Part shown: positions 42,425 to 53,939 of the stretch, piece after piece
Position numbering within the stretch: the first letter of the stretch is position 1
Layout of the letters: every line of letters starts with the position of its first letter
Assembly: GCF_003852315.1 (NCBI RefSeq)
Contig: NZ_CP027762.1
Coordinates: forward strand, 3,453,501-3,517,500
Direction: 5' to 3'
From: Pseudomonas sp. LBUM920
GTDB lineage: Bacteria; Pseudomonadota; Gammaproteobacteria; Pseudomonadales; Pseudomonadaceae
DNA: 64,000 bases
Translations under genes and position numbers: made by a program
Notes under the pieces: model-generated
What the model saw: the letters and a program-made list of their open reading frames with translations, nothing else
What the model was told of the DNA's origin: nothing
Database searches by the model: none

Positions 42425-44170
42425 ATGCCGTCACGGACTCTGGAAACCTGGCCCCACGGCGCAATCATGCTGGACGCGCAACACACGCGTTTTGCCCTGT
42501 GGGCGCCAGACGCGTTTTATGTCAGCGTTGAATTGGAAGACGGCAAGTCCATCGCCATGCTGCCCCAGGCAGATGGCTGGTTTGAGGTAGAGATACAGTG
42601 CCCGGCGGGCACTCGCTACCGCTACAACATCGACGGCGAAAACGACGTACCCGACCCGGCATCCAGAGCGCAAGCCGAGGATGTTCATGGTTGGAGTGTG
42701 GTTGTCGATCCACTCGCCTATCAGTGGCGACACAGCCATTGGCAAGGCCGCCCATGGCACGAAGCGGTGATCTACGAGCTGCACGTGGGTGTGCTGGGTG
42801 GCTACGCCGCCGTACAAAAGCAGCTGCCACGCCTGGCTGAACTGGGCGTCACCGCGATTGAATTGATGCCGTTGGCGCAATTTCCCGGCGAACGCAATTG
42901 GGGTTACGACGGGGTTCTGCCCTATGCGCCCCACTCCTCTTATGGCTCGCCGGAACAGCTCAAGCAATTGATCGACAGCGCCCACGAACACGGCCTGGCG
43001 GTGATGCTCGACGTGGTTTACAACCACTTCGGCCCGGACGGCAACTACCTGGGCCAATACGCCAACGGTTTCTTTCAAGAAGACGTGCACACGCCCTGGG
43101 GCGCAGGCATTGATTTTGATCGTCGCGAGGTGCGCGACTTCTTCCTCGACAATGCCTTGATGTGGTTGCTCGAATACCGCTTTGATGGCCTGCGCCTGGA
43201 TGCGGTGCACGCGATCGACAATCCCGATTTTCTTAAGGAGCTGGCCCACCGTGTTCGCCAACAGGTAGACACAGGTCGGCACGTCTGGCTGGTGCTGGAA
43301 AACGAGCTGAACCAGGCCAGCCTGCTGAAGAACGATTTCGACGCGCAGTGGAACGATGACTTCCACAACGTGCTGCACGTATTGCTTACCGGCGAAACCG
43401 ACGCCTATTACAGCGACTTCGCTGAAAACCCTACCGAAAAACTCGCGCGCTGCCTGGGTGAGGGTTTTATCTATCAGGGCCACACCACCCGCCACGGCCA
43501 TGAGCGCGGCGAACCCAGTGGGGACTTGCCGCCCAGCGCCTTCGTGGCCTTTTTGCAGAACCACGACCAGATCGGCAACCGCGCACTGGGCGAACGCCTG
43601 CATCAGCTGTGCTCACCGCAGGCGCTCAAGGCAGCCACGACGTTATTGCTGCTGTCGCCGATGATTCCGTTGCTGTTCATGGGCGATGAAGTGAATGCCG
43701 AGGAACCGTTCCTGTTTTTCACCGATCACCATGGCGAGCTGGCCGAAGCCGTGCGCGAAGGCCGGCGCAACGAGTTTGCTGATTTTGCCGCATTCAAAGA
43801 CCCGCAAAGGCGTGAACACATTCCCGACCCGAATGCCCTGCCCACCTTTTTACAATCAGCACCCGCCTTCACCGAAAACCAGCACGCCCAGTTCTACCGC
43901 CAACTGTTGAGCCTGCGCCACCAGCAGATCGTGCCGCACTTGCCCGGCAGCGTGGCCTTGGGCGCGCAGGTGCTGGGGCAAGGCGCCGTCAGCGCGCGCT
44001 GGCGCCTGGGCAACGGTAGTGTGTTGCAGATTGACTTGAACCTGGGCGCCGAACCGCTGGATCACCCTGCGCCGCCGCACCTGCTATTTGAAACGCCTGC
44101 CGGTGAAGGGGCGCACTTGGCGCCTTTCAGCGCACGCGTTGCCCTATCCCCTGTTGGAGAGCACCTTTGA
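42425..44170 (+). CDS. treZ: Maltooligosyltrehalose trehalohydrolase
   Basis: The 581-residue GH13 enzyme has an N-terminal immunoglobulin-like domain (about 10-95), then the barrel with MLDVVYNHFGPDGNYLG, the nucleophile Asp259 in FDGLRLDAVHAI, a Glu in LVLENELN and Asp in QNHDQIGNRA. It releases trehalose from maltooligosyltrehalose made by TreY, encoded two genes on. The next gene starts inside its stop codon. Confidence 0.95.
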   Translation: MPSRTLETWPHGAIMLDAQHTRFALWAPDAFYVSVELEDGKSIAMLPQADGWFEVEIQCPAGTRYRYNIDGENDVPDPASRAQAEDVHGWSVVVDPLAYQWRHSHWQGRPWHEAVIYELHVGVLGGYAAVQKQLPRLAELGVTAIELMPLAQFPGERNWGYDGVLPYAPHSSYGSPEQLKQLIDSAHEHGLAVMLDVVYNHFGPDGNYLGQYANGFFQEDVHTPWGAGIDFDRREVRDFFLDNALMWLLEYRFDGLRLDAVHAIDNPDFLKELAHRVRQQVDTGRHVWLVLENELNQASLLKNDFDAQWNDDFHNVLHVLLTGETDAYYSDFAENPTEKLARCLGEGFIYQGHTTRHGHERGEPSGDLPPSAFVAFLQNHDQIGNRALGERLHQLCSPQALKAATTLLLLSPMIPLLFMGDEVNAEEPFLFFTDHHGELAEAVREGRRNEFADFAAFKDPQRREHIPDPNALPTFLQSAPAFTENQHAQFYRQLLSLRHQQIVPHLPGSVALGAQVLGQGAVSARWRLGNGSVLQIDLNLGAEPLDHPAPPHLLFETPAGEGAHLAPFSARVALSPVGEHL

Positions 44171-46251
44171 GCGAAGCGAACCTGGAAATACTCGCCAGCC
44201 GAGCGGGCCTGGCCGTCGATTGGATCGACGCGAACGGCCGTCCGCAACATGTTAAACCCGGCGCCTTGCGCGCCGTTCTCAAAGGCCTGGGCCACCCGGC
44301 CGATACCGATGCCGAAATCAACGCCAGCCTGCTCGAACTCGAACAGGTGCAGCAAGACAAACATCTGCCGCCCTTGATGACCGTCGACAGCGGCGAAGGC
44401 CTCGACCTGGCACGCTACTTTGCCGCAGACACGCCCTGCCGGGTCAGCCTGGAAACCGGCGAAACCCTGGAGCTGCGCCTCGACGGTGATGCCGTGCTGC
44501 CAGGCGTCATCGCGCTGGGCTATCACCAGGTGCACATCGACGACCAGACCTTCACCCTGGCCGTGGCGCCCGCTCACTGCTACAGCGTGGCTGAAGCCGT
44601 CGACGCCCAACCGGCGCGCGCCTGGGGTTTGAGCGCCCAACTGTACGCGCTGCGTCGTCTGGGCGACGGTGGCTTTGGCGACACGCAGGCGTTGGAGCAC
44701 ATGGTTCGCGCCGCCGCCGAACGCGGCGCCGATGCGTTGGCGATCAGCCCGATGCACGCGATGTTCAGCGCCGACACCGAGCGCTATAGCCCCTACTCGC
44801 CGTCCAGCCGCCTGTTTCTGAACAGCCTGTACGCCTCGCCTGCCTGCATCCTGGGCGAGCGCGAAGTGCGCAATGCCATCGACGCCTGCGGTTTGACCGA
44901 AGAATTGCACACGCTGGAACAGCACACCCTGATCGACTGGCCCGCCGCCGCCAAGGCCAAGCAGCGCCTGTTGCGCGCGCTGTATGAAGACTTCCGCCAC
45001 GGCGGACACCCGCAGCATGCCGATTTCCTGAGCTTTCGCCAGAACGGCGGTGAAGCCCTGGAGAACCATTGCCGTTTCGAAGCCGTGCAGGCCGTTCGCG
45101 CCGCCGCGGGAGAGGACCTCGACTGGCGTCACTGGCCTGAAGCCTGGCGCTCGCCGCAAAGCCCTGAACTGGTTAAGTTCGCCGCTGAACACCGCGACGA
45201 AATCGGCTTCTACGCGTTCAGCCAATGGCTGATCGCGCGTTGCCTGGAGCGTGCGCAACAAGCCGCGCGTGGCAGCGGCATGGGCGTCGGCCTGATTGCC
45301 GACCTGGCCGTCGGCGCCGACGGCGGCGGCAGCCAGGCCTGGAGCCGCCAGGATGAATTGCTGGCGAACCTCACCGTGGGTGCGCCGCCCGATATTCTCA
45401 ACCGCGCCGGTCAAGGCTGGGGCATCTCTGCGTTTTCCCCCGAAGGCCTCAAACGCAACGGCTTCCGCGCCTTCATCGAGATGCTGCGGGCCAACTTCGC
45501 CCATGCCGGTGGCCTGCGCATCGATCATGTGATGGGCCTGCAACGCCTGTGGGTGATCCCCATGGATGCCTCCCCGCGCGAGGGTGCGTACCTGTATTAC
45601 CCGGTGGACGACCTGCTGCGACTGCTGGCGCTGGAATCCCAGCGTCACAAGGCGATTGTGCTGGGTGAAGACCTCGGCACCGTGCCCGATGGCCTGCGCG
45701 AAAAACTCAGCGCGCGTTCGATTCTGGGCATGCGCGTGCTGCTATTCGAGCAAGGTCACGATGGCCAATTCAGGCCGATCCTTGACTGGCCGGACAACGC
45801 CCTGGCGACCACCAGCACCCACGACTTGCCGACCCTCAACGGCTGGTGGCACAGCCGCGACATCGAGTGGAATATCCAGCTCGGCCTGATCGACGCACCG
45901 ACGGTGGAGCAATGGAGCGAACACCGCCTGCGCGAACGTCAGGCACTGCGCCAGGCCTTGAGCCAGGACCCGCAGAACTTTGTCGATGAAATCCGCAACG
46001 ACACCGACCACATGATCGACGCCAGCGTGCGCTACCTCGGCCATACCCGTGCGCCGCTGGTATTGCTGCCTTTGGAAGACGCGCTGGGCATCGAAGAACA
46101 AGCCAACCTGCCCGGCACCACCGACACCCATCCCAATTGGCGCCGTCGCCTGCCGGGCGAAGCCGCCAGCCTGCTCGACAACGCCGGCGCCGCCCGCCGC
46201 CTCGAACTGCTGGCCGTTGCGCGCAACCAAGCCTATGAGCGTGACCGATGA
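44167..46251 (+). CDS. malQ: 4-alpha-glucanotransferase (amylomaltase)
   Basis: The 694-residue GH77 enzyme starts at a TTG that overlaps the treZ stop (TTTGA), a rare start that may lower its expression relative to neighbours. Active-site motifs are GGLRIDHVMGLQRLW (nucleophile Asp), IVLGEDLGTVP (Glu) and TSTHDLPTLNGWW (Asp). It recycles short maltodextrins. The treY start overlaps its end (ATGA). Confidence 0.93.
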   Translation: MSEANLEILASRAGLAVDWIDANGRPQHVKPGALRAVLKGLGHPADTDAEINASLLELEQVQQDKHLPPLMTVDSGEGLDLARYFAADTPCRVSLETGETLELRLDGDAVLPGVIALGYHQVHIDDQTFTLAVAPAHCYSVAEAVDAQPARAWGLSAQLYALRRLGDGGFGDTQALEHMVRAAAERGADALAISPMHAMFSADTERYSPYSPSSRLFLNSLYASPACILGEREVRNAIDACGLTEELHTLEQHTLIDWPAAAKAKQRLLRALYEDFRHGGHPQHADFLSFRQNGGEALENHCRFEAVQAVRAAAGEDLDWRHWPEAWRSPQSPELVKFAAEHRDEIGFYAFSQWLIARCLERAQQAARGSGMGVGLIADLAVGADGGGSQAWSRQDELLANLTVGAPPDILNRAGQGWGISAFSPEGLKRNGFRAFIEMLRANFAHAGGLRIDHVMGLQRLWVIPMDASPREGAYLYYPVDDLLRLLALESQRHKAIVLGEDLGTVPDGLREKLSARSILGMRVLLFEQGHDGQFRPILDWPDNALATTSTHDLPTLNGWWHSRDIEWNIQLGLIDAPTVEQWSEHRLRERQALRQALSQDPQNFVDEIRNDTDHMIDASVRYLGHTRAPLVLLPLEDALGIEEQANLPGTTDTHPNWRRRLPGEAASLLDNAGAARRLELLAVARNQAYERDR

Positions 46252-49004
46252 AAGCACTGCCCCTGCGCGCTACCCAGCGCCTGCAATTCCATAAAGATTT
46301 TACCCTGGACGATGCGGTGCCTCTGGTGCCGTACTTCGCCCAGCTAGGCATCAGCCATGTGTACGCCTCACCGATACTCAGTGCCCGCGCCGGCTCCATG
46401 CACGGCTACGACGTGGTCGACCCGACGACCGTCAACCCCGAACTGGGCGGCGAACCCGCGTTGCGGCGCCTGGTTGCTGCACTGCGCGAACACCAGATGG
46501 GGCTGATCCTCGATATCGTCTCCAACCATATGGCCGTGGGTGGCGCGGACAATCCGTGGTGGCTGGACCTGCTCGAATGGGGACGCCTGAGCCCCTACAG
46601 CGAGTTCTTCGATATTCAGTGGCACTCGCCGGACCCGTTGCTCAAAGGCCAACTGCTGATGCCGTTTCTGGGCAGCGACTATGGCGAGGCTTTGCAGACC
46701 GGCGCGCTGACGCTGCATTTTGACGCCGAGCATGGGGCGTTTTACGTCGAGCATTACGAGCACCGCTTCCCGATCTGCCCGCGCGACTACGCGTTGATCC
46801 TCGGCGCCGACGCGCTGCTCCGGCCGTTGGCCGAGCGTTTCAGCGCGCTGGCCTATCAGGATGATGCCTACCACGAAGCCGCCTGGCTCAAGCAGGCGCT
46901 GGCCGAACGCGCGACCGAAAGCGACGTGCGCCGTGCCATCGAGCAACGCCTGGGCGAGTTCGACGCACGCCAGCCCGAGGGTTTCAATCGCCTGCATCAA
47001 TTGCTCGAAGAACAAGTCTACCGGCTCGCCAGCTGGCGCACGGCGGCGGACGATATCAACTGGCGGCGCTTCTTTGATGTCAATGAATTGGGCGGCTTGC
47101 GCGTTGAACGCAAGGCGGTATTCGAGGCCACCCACGGCAAGATCTTTGAGCTGATCAGCGAGGGCCTGATAGATGGCCTGCGCATCGACCACATCGACGG
47201 CCTGGCCGACCCACGCGGTTATTGCCGCAAGCTGCGGCGTCGGGTTGATTCACTGTCGCCCGAACGGCACTTGCCGATCTTCGTGGAAAAAATCCTCGGT
47301 GAAGGCGAAACCCTGCGCGAAGATTGGAAAGTAGACGGCACCACCGGCTACGAATTCATGAATCAGCTGTCGTTGCTGCAGCATGATCCTCAAGGCTTCG
47401 AGCCGCTTGCCGAGTTGTGGACCCGCCACAGCGGACGGCCAGCGGCCTTTATCGAAGAAGCCTGGCTGGCACGCCAGCAGATCCTGAATGGCTCGCTGGC
47501 CGGTGACTTCGAAAGTGTGGCCCAGGCCCTGCTGCAGGTGGCCCGTGACGATGTGATGACCCGCGACCTGACCCTGGGCGCGATCCGCCGCGCCTTGCAG
47601 GAGCTGATCGTGCACTTCCCGGTGTACCGCACTTACATCAGCGCCCGTGGCCGCAGCGAAAACGATGACGTGTTTTTCCTGCAAGCCCTGGCCGGTGCCC
47701 GCAGCACGTTGAGCGAAGGCGACTGGCCGGTGCTCGATCACCTGGAAAAATGGCTGGGCGGCCAGCCGTGGCGCCATCGCCCGATCGGGCGCGAGCGCAA
47801 GATACTCAAACATGCCTGTGTACGCTTCCAGCAACTGACCTCTCCGGCCGCGGCCAAGGCCGTGGAAGACACCGCGTTCTATCGCTCGGCAGTACTGCTG
47901 TCGCGCAATGACGTGGGTTTCAGCACCGAGCAGTTCAGTGCGCCTGTGGCGGCGTTTCACACCGTCAACCAACAGCGCTTGCAGACCTTTCCCGACAACC
48001 TGCTGGCCACCGCCACCCACGACCACAAGCGCGGCGAAGATACCCGCGCACGCCTGGCGGTATTAAGTGAATGCGCGCCGTGGTATGTCGAACAGGTTGA
48101 GCACTGGCGCACCCTCGCCGCCCCCTTGCGCGAGGATGCCAATAGCCCGTCGGCCGGTGATGAGCTGATCCTGTATCAAGTGTTGCTGGGCAGTTGGCCG
48201 CTGGACCTGCACCTGGACGTCGAGAATTACCAGCAGCGCCTCTGGCAATGGCAGCAAAAGGCCCTGCGCGAAGCCAAGTTGCAAAGCAGTTGGAGCGCGC
48301 CGAACGAGGCGTATGAGCAAGGCGTCGAGGCGTTTCTGTCGCGCCTGTTGCTCAGCGATGTGGGCAGCGCATTGCGCACCGCCCTGGGCAACGCCGCTCA
48401 CGCGATTGCCGCGGCCGGTGCGGTCAACAGCCTGGCGCAATCCTTGCTTCGAATCACGGTGCCGGGTGTGCCGGACTTGTACCAGGGCGATGAGTTCTGG
48501 GACTTCAGCCTGGTGGACCCGGACAACCGTCGTCCGGTGGACTTCAGCGCGCGGCAACACGCGCTGAACACACCGCCGGACATCCCTGAACTGTTATCCA
48601 ACTGGCGCGACGGGCGCGTCAAGCAGGCGCTGATTGCCCAGGTGCTGGCGTTGCGCAAGGCCGACCCGGAGATCTTTCGCAGCGGCCACTACACACCGCT
48701 GGAGGTCACCGGCACGCACGCAGAACACGTGGTTGCATTCTGTCGCGAACATCAAGGCAAACGCCTGTTGGTGGTGGTGCCGCGCTGGCCTCATCGCTTG
48801 CTGGAAAACGGTGAGCGGCCCCACATCGACGCGCAGGTTTGGGGCGATACGCGGGTTAAATTACCGTTCGCCGCGACAACGCAAAACTGGAAGGGACTTT
48901 TTCATACAGGCGCAGTCACACCAAACAAGGAGCTGTTGATCAGCGCTGCCCTGGGGGATTTCCCGGTCAATGTCTTTATCAATCCTGATGATCAAGAAAG
49001 CTGA
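46248..49004 (+). CDS. treY: Maltooligosyltrehalose synthase
   Basis: The 918-residue GH13 enzyme converts the reducing end of alpha-1,4-glucan into a trehalose unit. Motifs seen: YASPILSARAGSMHGYDVVDP near 38-58, LDIVSNHMAV, GLRIDHIDGLADPRGY (Asp), a Glu in FVEKILGEGE and TATHDHKRGEDTRAR (Asp). Length fits long TreY enzymes. It pairs with TreZ to make trehalose from glycogen, which gives osmotic and desiccation protection. Confidence 0.95.
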   Translation: MKALPLRATQRLQFHKDFTLDDAVPLVPYFAQLGISHVYASPILSARAGSMHGYDVVDPTTVNPELGGEPALRRLVAALREHQMGLILDIVSNHMAVGGADNPWWLDLLEWGRLSPYSEFFDIQWHSPDPLLKGQLLMPFLGSDYGEALQTGALTLHFDAEHGAFYVEHYEHRFPICPRDYALILGADALLRPLAERFSALAYQDDAYHEAAWLKQALAERATESDVRRAIEQRLGEFDARQPEGFNRLHQLLEEQVYRLASWRTAADDINWRRFFDVNELGGLRVERKAVFEATHGKIFELISEGLIDGLRIDHIDGLADPRGYCRKLRRRVDSLSPERHLPIFVEKILGEGETLREDWKVDGTTGYEFMNQLSLLQHDPQGFEPLAELWTRHSGRPAAFIEEAWLARQQILNGSLAGDFESVAQALLQVARDDVMTRDLTLGAIRRALQELIVHFPVYRTYISARGRSENDDVFFLQALAGARSTLSEGDWPVLDHLEKWLGGQPWRHRPIGRERKILKHACVRFQQLTSPAAAKAVEDTAFYRSAVLLSRNDVGFSTEQFSAPVAAFHTVNQQRLQTFPDNLLATATHDHKRGEDTRARLAVLSECAPWYVEQVEHWRTLAAPLREDANSPSAGDELILYQVLLGSWPLDLHLDVENYQQRLWQWQQKALREAKLQSSWSAPNEAYEQGVEAFLSRLLLSDVGSALRTALGNAAHAIAAAGAVNSLAQSLLRITVPGVPDLYQGDEFWDFSLVDPDNRRPVDFSARQHALNTPPDIPELLSNWRDGRVKQALIAQVLALRKADPEIFRSGHYTPLEVTGTHAEHVVAFCREHQGKRLLVVVPRWPHRLLENGERPHIDAQVWGDTRVKLPFAATTQNWKGLFHTGAVTPNKELLISAALGDFPVNVFINPDDQES

Positions 49005-49028
49005 AACTTTTCTGTGAGGAGCATTGTG

Positions 49029-49298
49029 ATGAGTACTGAAGACAAACGTATTCGCGAATTGGCGCATCAGATCTGGGAATCCGAGGGCAAGCCCCACGGA
49101 GAGGACACTCGCCACTGGGAGATGGCGCGCAAACTGGCCGAAGCCGAAGCGCTGACGCCAAGCAAGCCCAAGGCCGCTGCCAAGCCAAAAACCGCGCCCA
49201 AACCTGCGCCCAAAGCCAAGCCGCCGGCACCGGCAGCGAGCAAACCGGCGCCGCCTGCGGCGAAAAAGCCCGCAGCGCCGAAAAAACCCAAGCCTTAA
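49029..49298 (+). CDS. DUF2934 protein with Ala/Pro/Lys-rich tail
   Basis: I start at the ATG at 49029, eight bases after GAGGAG, giving 89 residues. The N-terminal DUF2934 part (RIRELAHQIWESEGKPHGEDTRHWEMARKLAEAEA) is followed by about 45 residues of Ala, Pro and Lys only (Histone H1-like). The basic tail may bind DNA or polyanions. It is found in this position in other Pseudomonas trehalose clusters. Its function is unknown. Confidence 0.85.
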   Translation: MSTEDKRIRELAHQIWESEGKPHGEDTRHWEMARKLAEAEALTPSKPKAAAKPKTAPKPAPKAKPPAPAASKPAPPAAKKPAAPKKPKP

Positions 49299-49316
49299 GC
49301 GTCACGACCTTACGGG

Positions 49317-49353
49317 CCTCCTCCCGGCGTTGCCGGCAGGAGGTTCCCTTTTG
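49317..49353 (+). terminator. Intrinsic terminator after DUF2934 gene
   Basis: CCTCCT-C-CCGGC, loop GTT, GCCGG-C-AGGAGG with a trailing TTCCCTTTT forms a stable hairpin 18 bases after the stop. It separates the treY part of the cluster from glgX. Confidence 0.75.
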
Positions 49354-49431
49354 AATATCCACTGCGTCAGCTGAACGATCGCCAGCACGGTCGCGCTCGG
49401 CCCGAAAAAAGACCCTTGCAGGAGCAACTCA

Positions 49432-51588
<2,157 letters not shown>

Positions 51589-51589
51589 A

Positions 51590-52588
51590 ATGGCGTTGCA
51601 TGGATTCCTTCAAAGCTACCGGGGCTATGCGGACACGCACGCTTTGGGCCAAGCCCTGAAGGCACTTCAGGAAGAAGGCCTGGACCAGCTGCCGTTACCC
51701 GGCAGTGGCCAGACGCTGGAGCGATTCAGTCGTCTGGCGCAGGTGGCGGGCCACGATTTGCGCCTGTGCAAGTTATTCGAAGGCCACACCGATGCGTTGG
51801 CGATCATCGCTGAACTCGACAGCCCCCTGCCGCCCTTGGGCAGCTTGTGGGGCATGTGGGCCGCCGAACCGCCGACCGCCAAGGTGCGTGTGCGCCGTGA
51901 TGGCCATCGGTTGATCGTCGATGGGCGCAAGGCCTGGTGTTCCGGGGCGGCGGTGGTCAGTCATGGCTTGCTGACCGCCTGGGACGACGAAAACCGTCAG
52001 CAACTGGTTGCCGTGGACATGGATCAGCCCGGCATTATGGTCACCAATGAAGGCTGGAACGCCGTGGGCATGGCCGCCACTGGCAGCGTCGAGATTGTGT
52101 TTGACGGGGCCAAGGGTATTGCCGTCGGCGGGCCGGGAGATTACCTGTCCCGCCCTGGCTTCTGGCAAGGCGGGATTGGCATTGCCGCCTGCTGGTACGG
52201 CGGCGCGCAACGCCTGGCCGAGGTGTTGCGCGAGCAGTGCAGCAAGCGCCCCGAGCCCCATGCCCTCGCCCACCTGGGCGCGGTAGACAGCGTGCTCAAC
52301 AGTGCGGCCTGTGTGTTGCGTGACAGTGCAGAACAGGTGGACCGCGCTCCACGCGCGGATGCGCGGCTGTTAGCGCAGCAGGTGCGGGCGTGCATCGAAG
52401 ACACTGTCGAGCAGGTCATCCACCATGTGGGCCGTGCGGCAGGTGCAGGGCCTTATTGCAAAGACCCGCACTTTGCCCAGTTGATGGCGGACCTGCCGGT
52501 GTACGTGCGCCAAAGCCATGCAGAGCGCGACCTGGCGGCGTTGGGCGAACAGGTGGCCGAGCAACCCACAGGGAGGTGGCAGTTATGA
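51590..52588 (+). CDS. Acyl-CoA dehydrogenase-like protein (cassette gene 1)
   Basis: The 332-residue protein has the acyl-CoA dehydrogenase domain order but is short. A central beta domain (VRRDGHRLIVDGRKAWCSGAAVVSHGLLTAW, about 102-132) and a C-terminal helical bundle are recognisable, while the N-terminal helical domain is reduced. The usual C-terminal catalytic Glu is not obvious. It starts two bases after glgX and overlaps the next gene by four bases, so it heads a coupled cassette. Confidence 0.78.
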   Translation: MALHGFLQSYRGYADTHALGQALKALQEEGLDQLPLPGSGQTLERFSRLAQVAGHDLRLCKLFEGHTDALAIIAELDSPLPPLGSLWGMWAAEPPTAKVRVRRDGHRLIVDGRKAWCSGAAVVSHGLLTAWDDENRQQLVAVDMDQPGIMVTNEGWNAVGMAATGSVEIVFDGAKGIAVGGPGDYLSRPGFWQGGIGIAACWYGGAQRLAEVLREQCSKRPEPHALAHLGAVDSVLNSAACVLRDSAEQVDRAPRADARLLAQQVRACIEDTVEQVIHHVGRAAGAGPYCKDPHFAQLMADLPVYVRQSHAERDLAALGEQVAEQPTGRWQL

Positions 52589-53343
52589 AACCCAATCCGA
52601 TCGTAGGCCAGGGCACGCCACTGCATCAGTGGCAAGCCTCGTCGCACATGGCCGAGCTGCCGCACATCAGCGTCGAACAGTTGGTACCCGAAGGGCATCG
52701 GGCAGTCATCATTGCCCCGCACCCGGACGATGAAGTGCTCGGTTGCGGCGGCCTGCTGCAAGGCCTGGCGGCCATTGGCCGGCCGATTCAGCTGATTTCC
52801 GTGACCGATGGCAGCGCCAGCCATCCGGGTTCCCAGCGCTGGCCGGTGGAGCGCCTGAGTGTGGTGCGTCCGCAGGAATCAGCCCAGGCATTGCACCGCC
52901 TGGGTGTGCCGTTGCACAGCCTCAAATGGCTGCGCGCAGGGTTCAGCGACAGTCAGGTGGCGGCGCAGGAAGAACAGCTGAGTGCGTTCATTCAACGCTA
53001 CCTCAAACCCACCGACGTGGTGTTCACCACGTGGCGCGAAGATGGGCACTGCGACCATGAGGCTGTCGGCCGCGCCAGTGCAAAGGCCGCGCATGCGGTT
53101 GGGGCGACCCTGTATGAATTGCCCGTATGGACCTGGCACTGGGCAACCCCGGAAGACAGCCAAGTGCCGTGGGACCGCGCGCGCAAAATCCTGCTAACGC
53201 CCGAAACAGTGGCGCGTAAGCGTCATGCCATCCACGCGTTTGCCAGCCAGTTGGAGGGCGACCCGCAGATCGGCCTGCCGCCTGTGCTCGCACCTTATGT
53301 GGTGGAACGCCTGCTGCAGCCTTTTGAAGTGGTGTTTGTATGA
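52585..53343 (+). CDS. PIG-L family deacetylase (cassette gene 2)
   Basis: The 252-residue LmbE/PIG-L protein has GGGAGG before its ATG. The metal and catalytic motif PHPDDE gives His46, Asp48 (general base) and Asp49; the third ligand is in DGHCDHEAVGRA. It should remove N-acetyl groups from an amino-sugar compound in a zinc-dependent way. It overlaps both neighbours by four bases (ATGA). The substrate is unknown. Confidence 0.88.
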   Translation: MKPNPIVGQGTPLHQWQASSHMAELPHISVEQLVPEGHRAVIIAPHPDDEVLGCGGLLQGLAAIGRPIQLISVTDGSASHPGSQRWPVERLSVVRPQESAQALHRLGVPLHSLKWLRAGFSDSQVAAQEEQLSAFIQRYLKPTDVVFTTWREDGHCDHEAVGRASAKAAHAVGATLYELPVWTWHWATPEDSQVPWDRARKILLTPETVARKRHAIHAFASQLEGDPQIGLPPVLAPYVVERLLQPFEVVFV

Positions 53344-53939
53344 GCGTGGCCACGCCGTATTTCGACCAACTGTTCGCCGGCAATGACGACCCTTGGGCAT
53401 TTCGCCAACGCTGGTACGAGCAGCGCAAACGCGCGCTGACCCTGGCGGCGCTGACCCGCCCGCGGTATGCGTCGATATTCGAACCCGGTTGCGCCAACGG
53501 CGAGCTGAGCGCCGAACTGGCGCCGCGCTGTGACCGCCTGGTGTGTTGTGACACGGCCAGTGCCGCCGTGGCGCTGGCGCAAACCCGGCTGCGGGGGTTT
53601 GCCCATGCCGAGGTGCAGCAAAGCCGTTTGCCGGAACAGTGGCCGACAGGTTCATTCGAACTGATCGTGTTGAGCGAGCTGTGCTACTACCTGGATGCCG
53701 ATGATCTGCACCGCCTGGTTGACTGCGCCCTTGGCGCCTTGACCGAAGACGGGCAACTGCTGGCCTGTCACTGGCGCCCACGCATTGAAGGGTGCCCGCA
53801 GACCGCTGAACAAGTGCATGCCCTGCTGCAGCAAAGGCTGAATATGCCGCCGGTGGTGCAGCATCACGAAAGTGATTTCCTGCTCGACCTGTGGAGCCGC
53901 GACCGCACCTCGGTCGCAACCCTCGAGGGGCTGCGATGA
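53340..53939 (+). CDS. SAM-dependent methyltransferase, NodS-like (cassette gene 3)
   Basis: The 199-residue protein begins with DQLFAGNDDPWAFRQRWYEQRKR, typical of NodS-like methyltransferases. The SAM motif I is FEPGCANGE near 42-50, followed by CCDTASAAVALAQ and a motif IV-like FELIVLSELCYYL. NodS N-methylates the deacetylated sugar of Nod factors. By analogy it may methylate the amine exposed by the PIG-L enzyme; this is inference. Confidence 0.85.
   Translation: MSVATPYFDQLFAGNDDPWAFRQRWYEQRKRALTLAALTRPRYASIFEPGCANGELSAELAPRCDRLVCCDTASAAVALAQTRLRGFAHAEVQQSRLPEQWPTGSFELIVLSELCYYLDADDLHRLVDCALGALTEDGQLLACHWRPRIEGCPQTAEQVHALLQQRLNMPPVVQHHESDFLLDLWSRDRTSVATLEGLR

Noticed and set aside
44062..45648. 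Minus-strand frame of 528 codons opposite malQ
   Set aside because: Antisense shadow of a well-supported GH77 gene; composition is Gly/Ala/Gln-rich and shows no domain.
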